Assembly (NCBI RefSeq): GCF_029581195.1
Contig: NZ_CP120737.1
Coordinates: 3,387,001-3,451,000, forward strand
Source: Solwaraspora sp. WMMD791
GTDB taxonomy: Bacteria; Actinomycetota; Actinomycetes; Mycobacteriales; Micromonosporaceae
Reading direction: 5' to 3'
DNA length: 64,000 bases
Position 1 is the first letter of the stretch; each line of letters starts with the position of its first letter. Shown here piece by piece: positions 7,288-14,774 of the stretch. Below the pieces are notes generated by a model. It searched no databases and was not told the DNA's origin. It worked only from the letters and a program-made list of their open reading frames with translations. The position numbers and the translations under genes were made by a program.

Positions 7288-9924
7288 TTGACACGGGCCT
7301 TGACGGCAGGCAGGGTGCCCAGCCACTCGGGTGCGCGCCATCGGTGGCGCATCGGCGGCAGCATCGTCGGCCTGCTGCGTTTCCTGGTGGCCGTACCGCT
7401 GGTCGCCGTGATCGGGTTCGCCGGGCTGGCGCTGCAGGGCACGGTACGCCAGGTGCTGACCGCCGACCGGGCCTCCGAGCTGGCGCTGCTCTCCACCGAG
7501 GCCGGCGCGCTGGCCCGCGCCCTGCAGGCCGAGCGGGTCGTCGCCGCCGCCGAGCTGACCACCGGCAGTGACACGGCCAGCGCCAGCTACGCCGAACAGG
7601 TCATCCGTACCGATACGGCGATCGCCGCGTTCCAGCGGCAACGCGGCGAGGTGGACTCCGACAGCGCCGTGCTGCGCCGGGTCGACGCCGGGCTGAACGC
7701 CCTGGCCACCGTCCGCGAACAGGTCCGGTCCAGCCCACGGGTGTCCCTGTCCGCAGTCGCCTTCAGCTACCGGATCCTCATCGCCGACCTGCTCGCCTTC
7801 CGTACCTCGGTGGTCGCCGAGGTCTCGGCGACCACCGCCGACGAGGTACGCGCGGCGGTGGCGGTGTCGGAGGCCGGCGAGGCGATCGGACAGTTGCAGA
7901 TCATCGTGATGCGGAGTCTGGCCGGCGGTGAACTCACCGCGGCCGGCCAGCAGGAGAGCGCCGGCGCGCAGGCCCGGTTCGTCGAGGCCAGCACCTCGTT
8001 CCTCGACCTAGCCGACCCGCAGTGGGTGGTGCGCTGGGAACAGATCGGCACCGACCCGCAGGTCGTCGCCGGCCAGCGGCTCCAGGACCAGGTGGGCCGG
8101 ACGCTGCCCGGGGAACGGTTCGCCCTCGACCCGGACGTCTGGGTCGAGGCCACCGACGGGTGGATCGGTCAGCTGTACGGCATCCAGCGTGAGATGGACG
8201 TCGCGGTGGCCGACGCCGTCGCCGCCGAACGTCAACAGCGCCTCTACACCGCGATCCTGCAGGGCACCGGCATCCTGCTCGTACTGGTCCTCACCGCGGT
8301 CCTCACCGGTGTGGTGGCCCGACGGATCACCAAGCGGCTCCGCAGCCTGCGCAACATCGTCACCACGGTGGCGTACGACCGGCTGCCGGCCGTGGTCCGC
8401 GAACTCGACGCGGCCCCGGCCGGCACGGTACGGCCCGACGAGGTGGCCGACCGGTCGGTGTCGGAGTTCCCGATCACCGGCACCGACGAGATCGCCGAGG
8501 TGGCGACCGCCACCCGTGCGCTGCACCGCGAAGCGGTCCGGGTCGCCGGCGTGCAGGCCGTGCTGCGGGCCAACGTCGCGGAGATCTTCGTCCACCTGTC
8601 CCGTCGTGAGCAGCGACTGGTCGACGCGATGCTCGCCCAGGTCGACGAGGTGGAGCGCGACGAGACCGACCCGGACCGGCTCGAGCAGCTGTACCGGTTG
8701 GACCACCTCGCGACCCGGATGGCCCGGATCAACCAGAGCCTGCTGGTGCTCGGCGGTTCCGGCATTTCCCGGGTACGCCAGGAGGCGGTGCCGCTCGACA
8801 GCGTCATCCAGGCGGCCCTGTCACAGATCGAGCACTACACCCGGGTCCGCATCGGCACCGTCGACCGGGAACTGTCCGTCGTCGCCACCGCGGTCGACGA
8901 GGTCGCGCACCTGCTCGCCGAACTCCTGGACAACGCGACCCGGTACTCGCCGCCGGAGACCGAGGTGCTGGTCAGCGGTCACGCCCTGGCCGACCGCGCC
9001 ATCGTCGAGGTGGTGGACCGGGGGGTCGGGCTCTCCACCCAGCGCTGCGAACAACTCAACGCACAGCTCGCCAGCCCGGGGTCGGTCGACGTGTCCGGCG
9101 TACGGGCGATGGGCTTGGCCGTGGTCGCCCGGTTGGCCAGCCGGCACGGGATCCGGATCGAACTGCACCCGGGACCGGCCGGCGGCACGGTGGCCGAGGT
9201 GATCATGCCCGCGTCGGTGGTCACCCGGCGGCCGGTCGCGCAGCCCGAGCCGATGACGGTCGCTGCCCAGGTACGGCCGTCGATGGTCGGCGGCCGGCCC
9301 ACCACGCCGGGAGCCGCCGACGGTGTCCCGCCGTACCCCGCGATCGGAGCCGGACGGGCTGTGGTCGGTGCCGGCCGCGCCGTCGCCAGCGCCCCGGCAC
9401 CGCTGTTCCGCCCCGCGCCGACGCCGACGCCGACGCACGAGGCCGCACCCGCGCCGACGCCCGCGCCGACACCGGCACCGCGGACCGCGCCGATGACCAC
9501 GCCGTCCGCGCCTGCGCCCGCCCCGGTACCGGCGGTCGCGTCGGTGCCCGTGCCGACGGGCGCGAGCGTCGCCACGACCGCGAGCGGCGTCGCCACTTCG
9601 ACGCACTCCGACGGGGCGGCGACGGGCGACCGCCGGACGGTGAACGGCTGGTTCCGCACCGCCCTCGACGGTGAAGCGGTGATCGTCACCTGGCCGGACG
9701 ACGGTGGCCGACGATGGGCCGCTGCCAGCGAACCCCCGCCCGCCCCGACGCCGGCACCCGACGGGCTGCTGCCTCGCCGCGTACCGCAGCACCACCTGAT
9801 CCCCGACGCGCCGCAACCCGCACCCGCCGCCGCCCGCAAGCTCGACCCGGGCGCCGTGTCGGCGGCCATGTCGGCCTACGCGAAGGGCGTCGCCGGACGG
9901 CGCGCGCCAGCCGCCACCTCCTGA
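7288..9924 (+). CDS. Nitrate/nitrite-sensing (NIT) domain sensor histidine kinase-like ATPase, conservon CvnA type
   Basis: Large membrane sensor of 878 residues. A signal-anchor helix (about 26-50) is followed by an extracytoplasmic helical NIT-type domain (about 55-320), a second membrane helix (about 322-345), a HAMP-like linker, a dimerisation segment (REQRLVDAML to LYRLDHLATRMARINQSLLVLGG) and an HATPase_c domain with the N-box ELLDNATRYSPP near residue 546. The last 230 residues are a disordered Pro/Ala/Thr-rich tail. This is the layout of the CvnA proteins of actinobacterial conservons, which act with roadblock, DUF742 and small GTPase partners. Only the roadblock partner is present. 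TTG is used as start because AGGGACGGAG lies seven bases upstream; GTG at 7315 is an alternative. Confidence 0.88.
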   Translation: MTRALTAGRVPSHSGARHRWRIGGSIVGLLRFLVAVPLVAVIGFAGLALQGTVRQVLTADRASELALLSTEAGALARALQAERVVAAAELTTGSDTASASYAEQVIRTDTAIAAFQRQRGEVDSDSAVLRRVDAGLNALATVREQVRSSPRVSLSAVAFSYRILIADLLAFRTSVVAEVSATTADEVRAAVAVSEAGEAIGQLQIIVMRSLAGGELTAAGQQESAGAQARFVEASTSFLDLADPQWVVRWEQIGTDPQVVAGQRLQDQVGRTLPGERFALDPDVWVEATDGWIGQLYGIQREMDVAVADAVAAERQQRLYTAILQGTGILLVLVLTAVLTGVVARRITKRLRSLRNIVTTVAYDRLPAVVRELDAAPAGTVRPDEVADRSVSEFPITGTDEIAEVATATRALHREAVRVAGVQAVLRANVAEIFVHLSRREQRLVDAMLAQVDEVERDETDPDRLEQLYRLDHLATRMARINQSLLVLGGSGISRVRQEAVPLDSVIQAALSQIEHYTRVRIGTVDRELSVVATAVDEVAHLLAELLDNATRYSPPETEVLVSGHALADRAIVEVVDRGVGLSTQRCEQLNAQLASPGSVDVSGVRAMGLAVVARLASRHGIRIELHPGPAGGTVAEVIMPASVVTRRPVAQPEPMTVAAQVRPSMVGGRPTTPGAADGVPPYPAIGAGRAVVGAGRAVASAPAPLFRPAPTPTPTHEAAPAPTPAPTPAPRTAPMTTPSAPAPAPVPAVASVPVPTGASVATTASGVATSTHSDGAATGDRRTVNGWFRTALDGEAVIVTWPDDGGRRWAAASEPPPAPTPAPDGLLPRRVPQHHLIPDAPQPAPAAARKLDPGAVSAAMSAYAKGVAGRRAPAATS

Positions 9925-9956
9925 CGCTGATTCCTCATCCGACCTGGAGCGACACC

Positions 9957-10361
9957 GTGACAAGCCCGAACGACCTGAGCTGGCTGCTGCAGCACTTCGT
10001 CAGTCAGACCCCGGAAGTCAGCCACGCCCTCGCCATCTCCACCGACGGGCTGGTCCTGGCGCACAACTACGGACTGCCCCGCGACCGCGCCGACCAGCTC
10101 GCCGCCACCGGAAGTGGCCTGATCGCCCTGCTGGTCGGGGCGGCCCGGTTCTTCGAAGCCGGTGAGGTGATCTCCAACGTGACCCAGATGGACGGCGGGT
10201 TCATGTTCTGCATGGCGTTCAGCGACGGGGCATCACTGCTGGTCCTCGCCTCCCCCACCTGCGACGTCGGGCAGGTCTCGTACGAGATGACCGACCTGGC
10301 GAACCGGATGGGCGAGGCGCTCACCCCGGCCGTGCGGGCCGAGCTGCTGCGGATCCTGTGA
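9957..10361 (+). CDS. Roadblock/LC7 domain protein, conservon CvnB type
   Basis: A 134-residue cytoplasmic protein of the roadblock/LC7 family, which in conservons associates with the kinase and a Ras-like GTPase. Typical segments are LSWLLQHFVSQTPEVSHALAISTDGLVLAHNYGLPRDRADQLAATGSGL, then GEVISNVTQMDGGFMFCMAFSDGASLLVLASPTCDVGQVSYEMTDLANRMGEALTPAVR. The GTG at 9957 follows CTGGAGCG and lies 32 bases after the kinase stop. Its stop overlaps the next start (GTGA), coupling it to a substrate-binding lipoprotein instead of the DUF742 protein that normally follows. Confidence 0.92.
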   Translation: MTSPNDLSWLLQHFVSQTPEVSHALAISTDGLVLAHNYGLPRDRADQLAATGSGLIALLVGAARFFEAGEVISNVTQMDGGFMFCMAFSDGASLLVLASPTCDVGQVSYEMTDLANRMGEALTPAVRAELLRIL

Positions 10362-11584
10362 TCGAGATGCGACGCCCAACCTGGTGGCAGCGGCCGCACC
10401 CGACCCGGACCGGTCACCGGCTGCTCGCGGCCGGCCTGGCCGGCGTACTCGTCGCCGGCACCGCCGGCTGCTTCGGCGGCGCGGACGACACGCCGCAGCT
10501 GATCAAGATCGGCATGCTCGCCAACATCGACGGCCAGCTCGAGGCGCCCGGCTCCGAGCTGCGCGACGGATTCCAGCTCTACCTGGACATGCACGGCGGC
10601 CAGCTCGGCGGCCACCCGGCCGAGATGGTCGTCGCCGACGAGGGCTACGACAGTCAGGTGGCCGTCGAGTCCGCCACCCGGCTGCTGGAGCAGGACGGCG
10701 TCTCGGCGATCACCGGCATCATCAACGGCGGTAACGTCACCGCGATCCTGCCGCTGATCAACGAGCACCAGGTGCCGCTGGTCGGCGGGCTGGGCCGCCC
10801 CGAGATCGACGACGTGACGTACGTCTGGCACACCAACCTGCTCTCCGAGGAGCCGGGCGTCGCCATGGCGCCGTTCGTCAAGCAGGAGGTCGGCAACGGC
10901 CGGGTGTACGCGATCGGGCCGGACTTCCAGGGCGGCCGTGACGAGTTGCGCGGCTTCGTCGACACCTTCAAGGGGCTCGGGGGCCGGATCGCCAACCCCG
11001 GCGGGCAGGCGGTGTTCTCCCCCTTCCCCGGCACCACCGACTTCCAGCCGTACCTGGAGGAGATCGCCGAGTCCGACGCGGACGCGATCTACTGCTTCTT
11101 CGACGCCCAGAGCGCCATCTCCTTCGTGCAGCAGTACGCCGAGTCGGAGGTCGCCGATCTGCCGCTGTACGCGGCCGGCTTCGTCACCGAACCGGCGAGT
11201 CTGGAAGCACAGGGCGAGGCGGCGGAGGGCATCTACAACGGGCTGAACTACTCACCCGACCTGGACAACGCGGCCAACCGGGAGTTCGTCGCCGCGTGGA
11301 ACGCGGCCTACCCCGGCCGCGTGCCCACCTCGATCGTGATGGCGTCGTACGACGCGGCGGCCGTGCTGGACCGGGCGATCGCCGCCGCCGGGACCAACCC
11401 GACCCCGGCGCAGATCAACGCGGCGATCGCCAACCTCGGCCAGCTCACCAGCCCGCGCGGGCCGTGGCAGTTCGCCAAGACCACCCATGCGCCGATCCAG
11501 AAGTGGTACCTGCGGCAGGTCCGCCGCGACGGCCGGGCGCTGGCCAACGTCGTGGTCTCCGAACTGACCACCCTCGGCGGCTGA
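10358..11584 (+). CDS. ABC-type substrate-binding lipoprotein, branched-chain amino acid (Peripla_BP_6) family
   Basis: A 408-residue exported lipoprotein. The signal peptide (residues 1-36) ends in the lipobox TAGC, with Cys near residue 37. The mature part has the type I periplasmic-binding fold: LIKIGMLANIDGQLEAPGSELRDGFQLYLDMHGGQLGGHPAEMVVADEGYD, GVSAITGIINGGNVTAILPLINEHQVPLVG, and the C-terminal PTSIVMASYDAAAVLDRAIAAAG and PRGPWQFAKTTHAPIQKWYLRQV. No permease or ATPase genes are nearby. Given translational coupling to the roadblock gene, it may be a ligand-presenting co-sensor for the upstream kinase; that is inference. Family members bind amino acids, amides and aromatic acids, so the ligand is unknown. 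Confidence 0.88.
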   Translation: MIEMRRPTWWQRPHPTRTGHRLLAAGLAGVLVAGTAGCFGGADDTPQLIKIGMLANIDGQLEAPGSELRDGFQLYLDMHGGQLGGHPAEMVVADEGYDSQVAVESATRLLEQDGVSAITGIINGGNVTAILPLINEHQVPLVGGLGRPEIDDVTYVWHTNLLSEEPGVAMAPFVKQEVGNGRVYAIGPDFQGGRDELRGFVDTFKGLGGRIANPGGQAVFSPFPGTTDFQPYLEEIAESDADAIYCFFDAQSAISFVQQYAESEVADLPLYAAGFVTEPASLEAQGEAAEGIYNGLNYSPDLDNAANREFVAAWNAAYPGRVPTSIVMASYDAAAVLDRAIAAAGTNPTPAQINAAIANLGQLTSPRGPWQFAKTTHAPIQKWYLRQVRRDGRALANVVVSELTTLGG

Positions 11585-11654
11585 CCCGCCCCCGGGGCTG
11601 ACACACCCGGTGTTTTCCGACAGTTGCCGGTAGTCCCGGCCGCCACAGCGTGCC

Positions 11655-11687
11655 TAGCCTGACACTCCAGCCTATGAAGGAGTGTGG
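11655..11687 (+). promoter_or_regulatory. Ribosome site and possible -10 element of the S15 peptidase gene
   Basis: AAGGAG at 11677-11682 lies five bases before the ATG at 11688 and fixes this start over the in-frame GTG at 11682. TAGCCT (11655-11660) is a possible -10 element. Confidence 0.5.
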
Positions 11688-13580
11688 ATGGGACGAATCG
11701 GCAGATCGTGGGGGGCCGCCACCGTGGTCCTGCCACTGGCCGTGGTGGCCGGGTTCGGCGCGTCGGCACCGGCGTACGCCCAGCCGGCACCGTCGATCGT
11801 GGTGTCCGACGGCGTCACCCAGCCGGTCTTCGGCTACGCCGACGCGATCCGGGAGAAACTGTTCATCGACTCGACCTTCGACAGCGACGGTGACGGGCTG
11901 CGCGACATCATCGCGTTCGACGTCATCCGCCCGGCAGCCACCGAAGAAGGGCTGCGGGTGCCGGTCATCATGGACGCCAGCCCGTACTACACGACGCTGT
12001 GCCGGGGCAACGACGCGCAGTGCAAGCAGGATCTCGACGGCGACGGCCTGCTCGACACCTGGCCGCTGTTCTACGACAACTACTTCGTGCCGCGCGGGTA
12101 CGCGGTCGTCCTGCTGGACATGGTCGGCACCGGCGCCTCCACCGGCTGCCCGACCACCAACGCCAACCAGGACAACCTCAGCGCGAAGCAGGCGGTCAAC
12201 TGGCTCAACGGTCGGGCGGTGGCCCGCGACGCGGCCGGTGAGGTGGTCACCGCCGACTGGCACAACGGCCACACCGGCATGATCGGCAAGTCGTACGACG
12301 GTTCGTTGGCGATGGCGACGGCGGTGACCGGCGTCAAGGGGCTGACCACGATCGTGCCGATCGGCGGCCCCTCGGAGTACTACGACTACGTACGCAGCAA
12401 CGGGGTGGTGACCCGGGGCAACGACTACCCGTCGTACCTGGCGAACGTGGTGACCAACCCGGACCGGCGGGCGTACTGCAAGCCGGTGCGCGACGCGCTG
12501 GCCGCCGCCGACGGCGACGAGCACGGCGACTACACGGCCTTCTGGAACGAACGCAGCTACGTCAAGAAGGTCGACAAGATCACCGCGAGTGTGTTCCTGG
12601 TGCACGGGATCAACGACGACAACGTGCGCGCCGACCACATGAGCAAGTTCTGGTACGCCCTCGCCGAGCACGACGTGACCCGCAAACTGTGGATCACGCA
12701 GACCGGGCACGTCGACCCGTTCGACTTCCGGCGCGCCGAATGGGTGGCCACCCTGCACCGCTGGTTCGACTTCTGGCTGCACCAGGTGCCGAACGGGATC
12801 ATGGACGAGCCGATGGTGGACGTGGAGCGGGCCGCCGACGTGTGGCAGACGTACGCCGACTGGCCGGTGCCCGGCACGGCCGAAACGGAGATCTTCCTGC
12901 AGCCCGGCGCGGCCGGTGCCGGCGGTCTCGGTCTGGTCCCGGTCGCGACGCCGACCACCGAGAGTTTCCAGGACAACCCGACGCAGAGCCAGAGCACGAT
13001 GATCGGCAACCCGGAGGCGCTCCAGCCACACCGGTTGGTCTACCTCTCCGAGCCGCTGACCGCGCCGTTGCACGTCTCCGGCACCCCGCAGATCCGGATC
13101 CGGGCCGCCGCCGACCAGACCGACACCCACCTCGGGGCGATCCTGGTCGACTACGGCACCGCCGAACGGGTCGCTCACCGGGCCTCCGGCGAGGGCATCG
13201 TCACCCTGACCACGAAGGACTGCTGGGGTGAGGCGAGCGCCACCGACGACGGCTGCTTCCGGCAGACGGAGAAGCGGGTCGCCACCGCCGACACCGAGCT
13301 GGTCACCAAGGGCATCATGGACGCCAGCAACCGGCAGTCGATCCGGGTCGACGCACCACTGACCCCCGGTACGGCGTACAACTTCAGCTTCCCGCTGCTG
13401 CCCGAGGACTACGTGTTCGCCCCCGGTCACCGGATCGGGGTGATCCTGGTCGGCTCCTACCCGCAGTACTCGTCGCAGGCGGTCCAGACCCGGGCCACCA
13501 TCGACGTGGCGCTCAAGACCAGTCGGATCGTGCTGCCGGTGGTCGGCGGGACCGCCGCCGCCCACGCCGCCGGCCTCTGA
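11688..13580 (+). CDS. Secreted Xaa-Pro dipeptidyl-peptidase-like hydrolase (S15/CocE family)
   Basis: A 630-residue exported alpha/beta hydrolase. A Sec signal peptide spans residues 1-31 (ends APAYAQ). The nucleophile elbow GKSYDG places the catalytic serine at about residue 202. The acid and histidine are plausibly in VFLVHGINDDNVR and TQTGHVDPFD. The C-terminal beta-sandwich (X-Pro_dipeptidyl_C, residues about 390-620) contains AEIFLQPG-like start, LSEPLTAPLHVSGTPQIRIRAAADQTDTHLGAILVDYG, and the end FAPGHRIGVILVGSYPQYSSQA. These enzymes release X-Pro dipeptides or hydrolyse esters; the extracellular location suggests nutrient peptide degradation. A palindromic repeat element follows the stop by ten bases. 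Confidence 0.92.
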   Translation: MGRIGRSWGAATVVLPLAVVAGFGASAPAYAQPAPSIVVSDGVTQPVFGYADAIREKLFIDSTFDSDGDGLRDIIAFDVIRPAATEEGLRVPVIMDASPYYTTLCRGNDAQCKQDLDGDGLLDTWPLFYDNYFVPRGYAVVLLDMVGTGASTGCPTTNANQDNLSAKQAVNWLNGRAVARDAAGEVVTADWHNGHTGMIGKSYDGSLAMATAVTGVKGLTTIVPIGGPSEYYDYVRSNGVVTRGNDYPSYLANVVTNPDRRAYCKPVRDALAAADGDEHGDYTAFWNERSYVKKVDKITASVFLVHGINDDNVRADHMSKFWYALAEHDVTRKLWITQTGHVDPFDFRRAEWVATLHRWFDFWLHQVPNGIMDEPMVDVERAADVWQTYADWPVPGTAETEIFLQPGAAGAGGLGLVPVATPTTESFQDNPTQSQSTMIGNPEALQPHRLVYLSEPLTAPLHVSGTPQIRIRAAADQTDTHLGAILVDYGTAERVAHRASGEGIVTLTTKDCWGEASATDDGCFRQTEKRVATADTELVTKGIMDASNRQSIRVDAPLTPGTAYNFSFPLLPEDYVFAPGHRIGVILVGSYPQYSSQAVQTRATIDVALKTSRIVLPVVGGTAAAHAAGL

Positions 13581-13590
13581 CCGCCCGGTC

Positions 13591-13660
13591 CCCCGACGAT
13601 CTTGCACTTATTGTCGAGCAAAGTGGACAAATGCTCTCGATAACTGCAAGATCGTCGGGG
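13591..13660. repeat. Palindromic element copy 1 (about 70 bp, 16-bp perfect terminal inverted repeats)
   Basis: CCCCGACGATCTTGCA (13591-13606) is the exact reverse complement of TGCAAGATCGTCGGGG (13645-13660). The inner part is imperfectly symmetric around CTTATTGTCGAG and CTCTCGATAAC, leaving a loop of about 15 bases. It sits between convergent genes, so it could act as a bidirectional terminator here. A related copy lies at 45536-45606 in the opposite orientation. Confidence 0.9.
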
Positions 13661-13690
13661 CAGGGCAGGGCAGGGCGGGGCAGGGCGGGT
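13657..13690 (+). repeat. G-tract array next to palindromic element
   Basis: Seven runs of three or four G separated by single C or CA steps (GGGGCAGGGCAGGGCAGGG and on). It has quadruplex-forming potential on the plus strand and abuts the right arm of the palindromic element, as a similar tract does at copy 2. Confidence 0.7.
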
Positions 13691-14322
13691 CACAGGGCAG
13701 CGAGCAGGTCGGTGAGGGTGGGGGTGTCCACCCCGCCGGGGAAGCCGCGCAGCAGCACTCCGCCCTTGGCGATCAGCACCACCGCCGGTGGTTCACGCAC
13801 CGCGTACGCCCGCCAGATCGTCCGGTCGGCGTCGACCAGCACCGGATGCTCCACCCGGTGCCGGCGCAGGTAGTCGCGCACCTGTGCCGGGTCGTCCTCG
13901 GCGCCGACCACTCCGACGAACACCACCCGGTCGGCGTTCGCCCTGGCCAGGTCGCTCAGCGCGGTCTGCTGGTCGGCGCAGGTCGTACACCAGGAGGTGA
14001 AGAAGGTCAGCACCACCGCCCGCTCCGCCCACAGATCGGCCAACGCCAGCGGGGTGCGGTCGGTCAACGTACCGCTGACCGCCGGAGCCGGCGGGGAGTC
14101 GGTCGGGGCCGGACGCAAGCTCAGGTCGGTCGGCGCCGGGCCGGGCAGGGTCGACACTCCACCGGGCACCGGCGAGGCCACCGGGTGTACCACCAGGCCG
14201 TCGGCGTCGCCCCCGCCGGCGCAGCCGGCCAGCGCCGCCGTCAGCACCACCGCCAGCGCGGCCCTCAGCGGGCCGGCGGGCAGCTGGCGGGCACCGGCCA
14301 GCCGGCGGGGTCGGGCGGTCAC
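13690..14322 (-). CDS. TlpA/ResA-like thioredoxin-fold lipoprotein
   Basis: A 210-residue exported protein. The signal peptide ends in the lipobox LAGC (Cys near residue 34). A Pro-rich linker leads to a thioredoxin domain with VVLTFFTSWCTTCADQQTAL, whose WCTTC supplies the CxxC redox pair near residue 112, and with the cis-proline loop REPPAVVLIAKGGVLLRGFPG. TlpA/ResA proteins reduce disulfides outside the membrane, often for cytochrome c assembly, but no cytochrome genes are nearby. Its GTG start overlaps the stop of the preceding lipoprotein gene, and that gene in turn overlaps an M6 metalloprotease gene, so the redox protein may assist folding of these secreted products. Confidence 0.87.
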   Translation of the reverse strand: MTARPRRLAGARQLPAGPLRAALAVVLTAALAGCAGGGDADGLVVHPVASPVPGGVSTLPGPAPTDLSLRPAPTDSPPAPAVSGTLTDRTPLALADLWAERAVVLTFFTSWCTTCADQQTALSDLARANADRVVFVGVVGAEDDPAQVRDYLRRHRVEHPVLVDADRTIWRAYAVREPPAVVLIAKGGVLLRGFPGGVDTPTLTDLLAAL

Positions 14323-14774
14323 GAGGGCACCACGGCGACCAGCGCCGGCCCCTCGCTGTCGTCGCGGGTCAGCGGGATCGGCGTACGGTCGTCGACGACC
14401 AGCCGGTAGCCGCCACGCGCCGCCACCTCGACCGGTACGGCGAACTCGCAGTACGTCGGCACCCGCTCCACTTCGAGGTCCTCGTCGAAGGTCGGCACCG
14501 AGGTCCCCGGCGGCAGCTCCCCGGCGGCCAGCACCTCGTCGGACGGGTCGACGATCCGGTACGGCGCGCGGTGGTGGAAGAACGTGTACGCTCCGGTGCC
14601 GGCGCAGTCGACCCCGACCGGACGGATGTCGATGTCGCGGACCAGCACCCGCACGGTGACCGCTGAGCGGGGTTCCGGCTCGGTGCCGCCGCAGGCCGCC
14701 AGGGCCACGGCGGCCCCCGCCGCGCCGACCAGCAGCGCGGCGAGGACCGCCCGGCGGGGTCGGGGCAGGGTCAC
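14319..14774 (-). CDS. Lipoprotein of unknown function
   Basis: A 151-residue exported protein with a signal peptide ending in the lipobox LAAC (Cys near residue 28). The mature part contains two cysteines (VDCAGTGAYTFFHHRAPYRIVDPSDEVLAAGELPPG and VPTYCEFAVPVEVAARGGYRLVVDDR) and looks like a single beta-rich domain. I do not recognise a family. The start is the GTG at 14774, which overlaps the protease stop (GTGA), rather than the ATG at 14792. It is the middle gene of a three-gene operon; its two cysteines could be a substrate for the TlpA-like protein encoded next. Confidence 0.75.
   Translation of the reverse strand: MTLPRPRRAVLAALLVGAAGAAVALAACGGTEPEPRSAVTVRVLVRDIDIRPVGVDCAGTGAYTFFHHRAPYRIVDPSDEVLAAGELPPGTSVPTFDEDLEVERVPTYCEFAVPVEVAARGGYRLVVDDRTPIPLTRDDSEGPALVAVVPS

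Noticed and set aside
11445-13607. Long open frame on the minus strand opposite the S15 peptidase gene
   Set aside because: It is rich in Arg, Gly, His and Val with no domain, which is typical of a GC-skew shadow. The plus frame has a signal peptide, catalytic serine motif and a good ribosome site.
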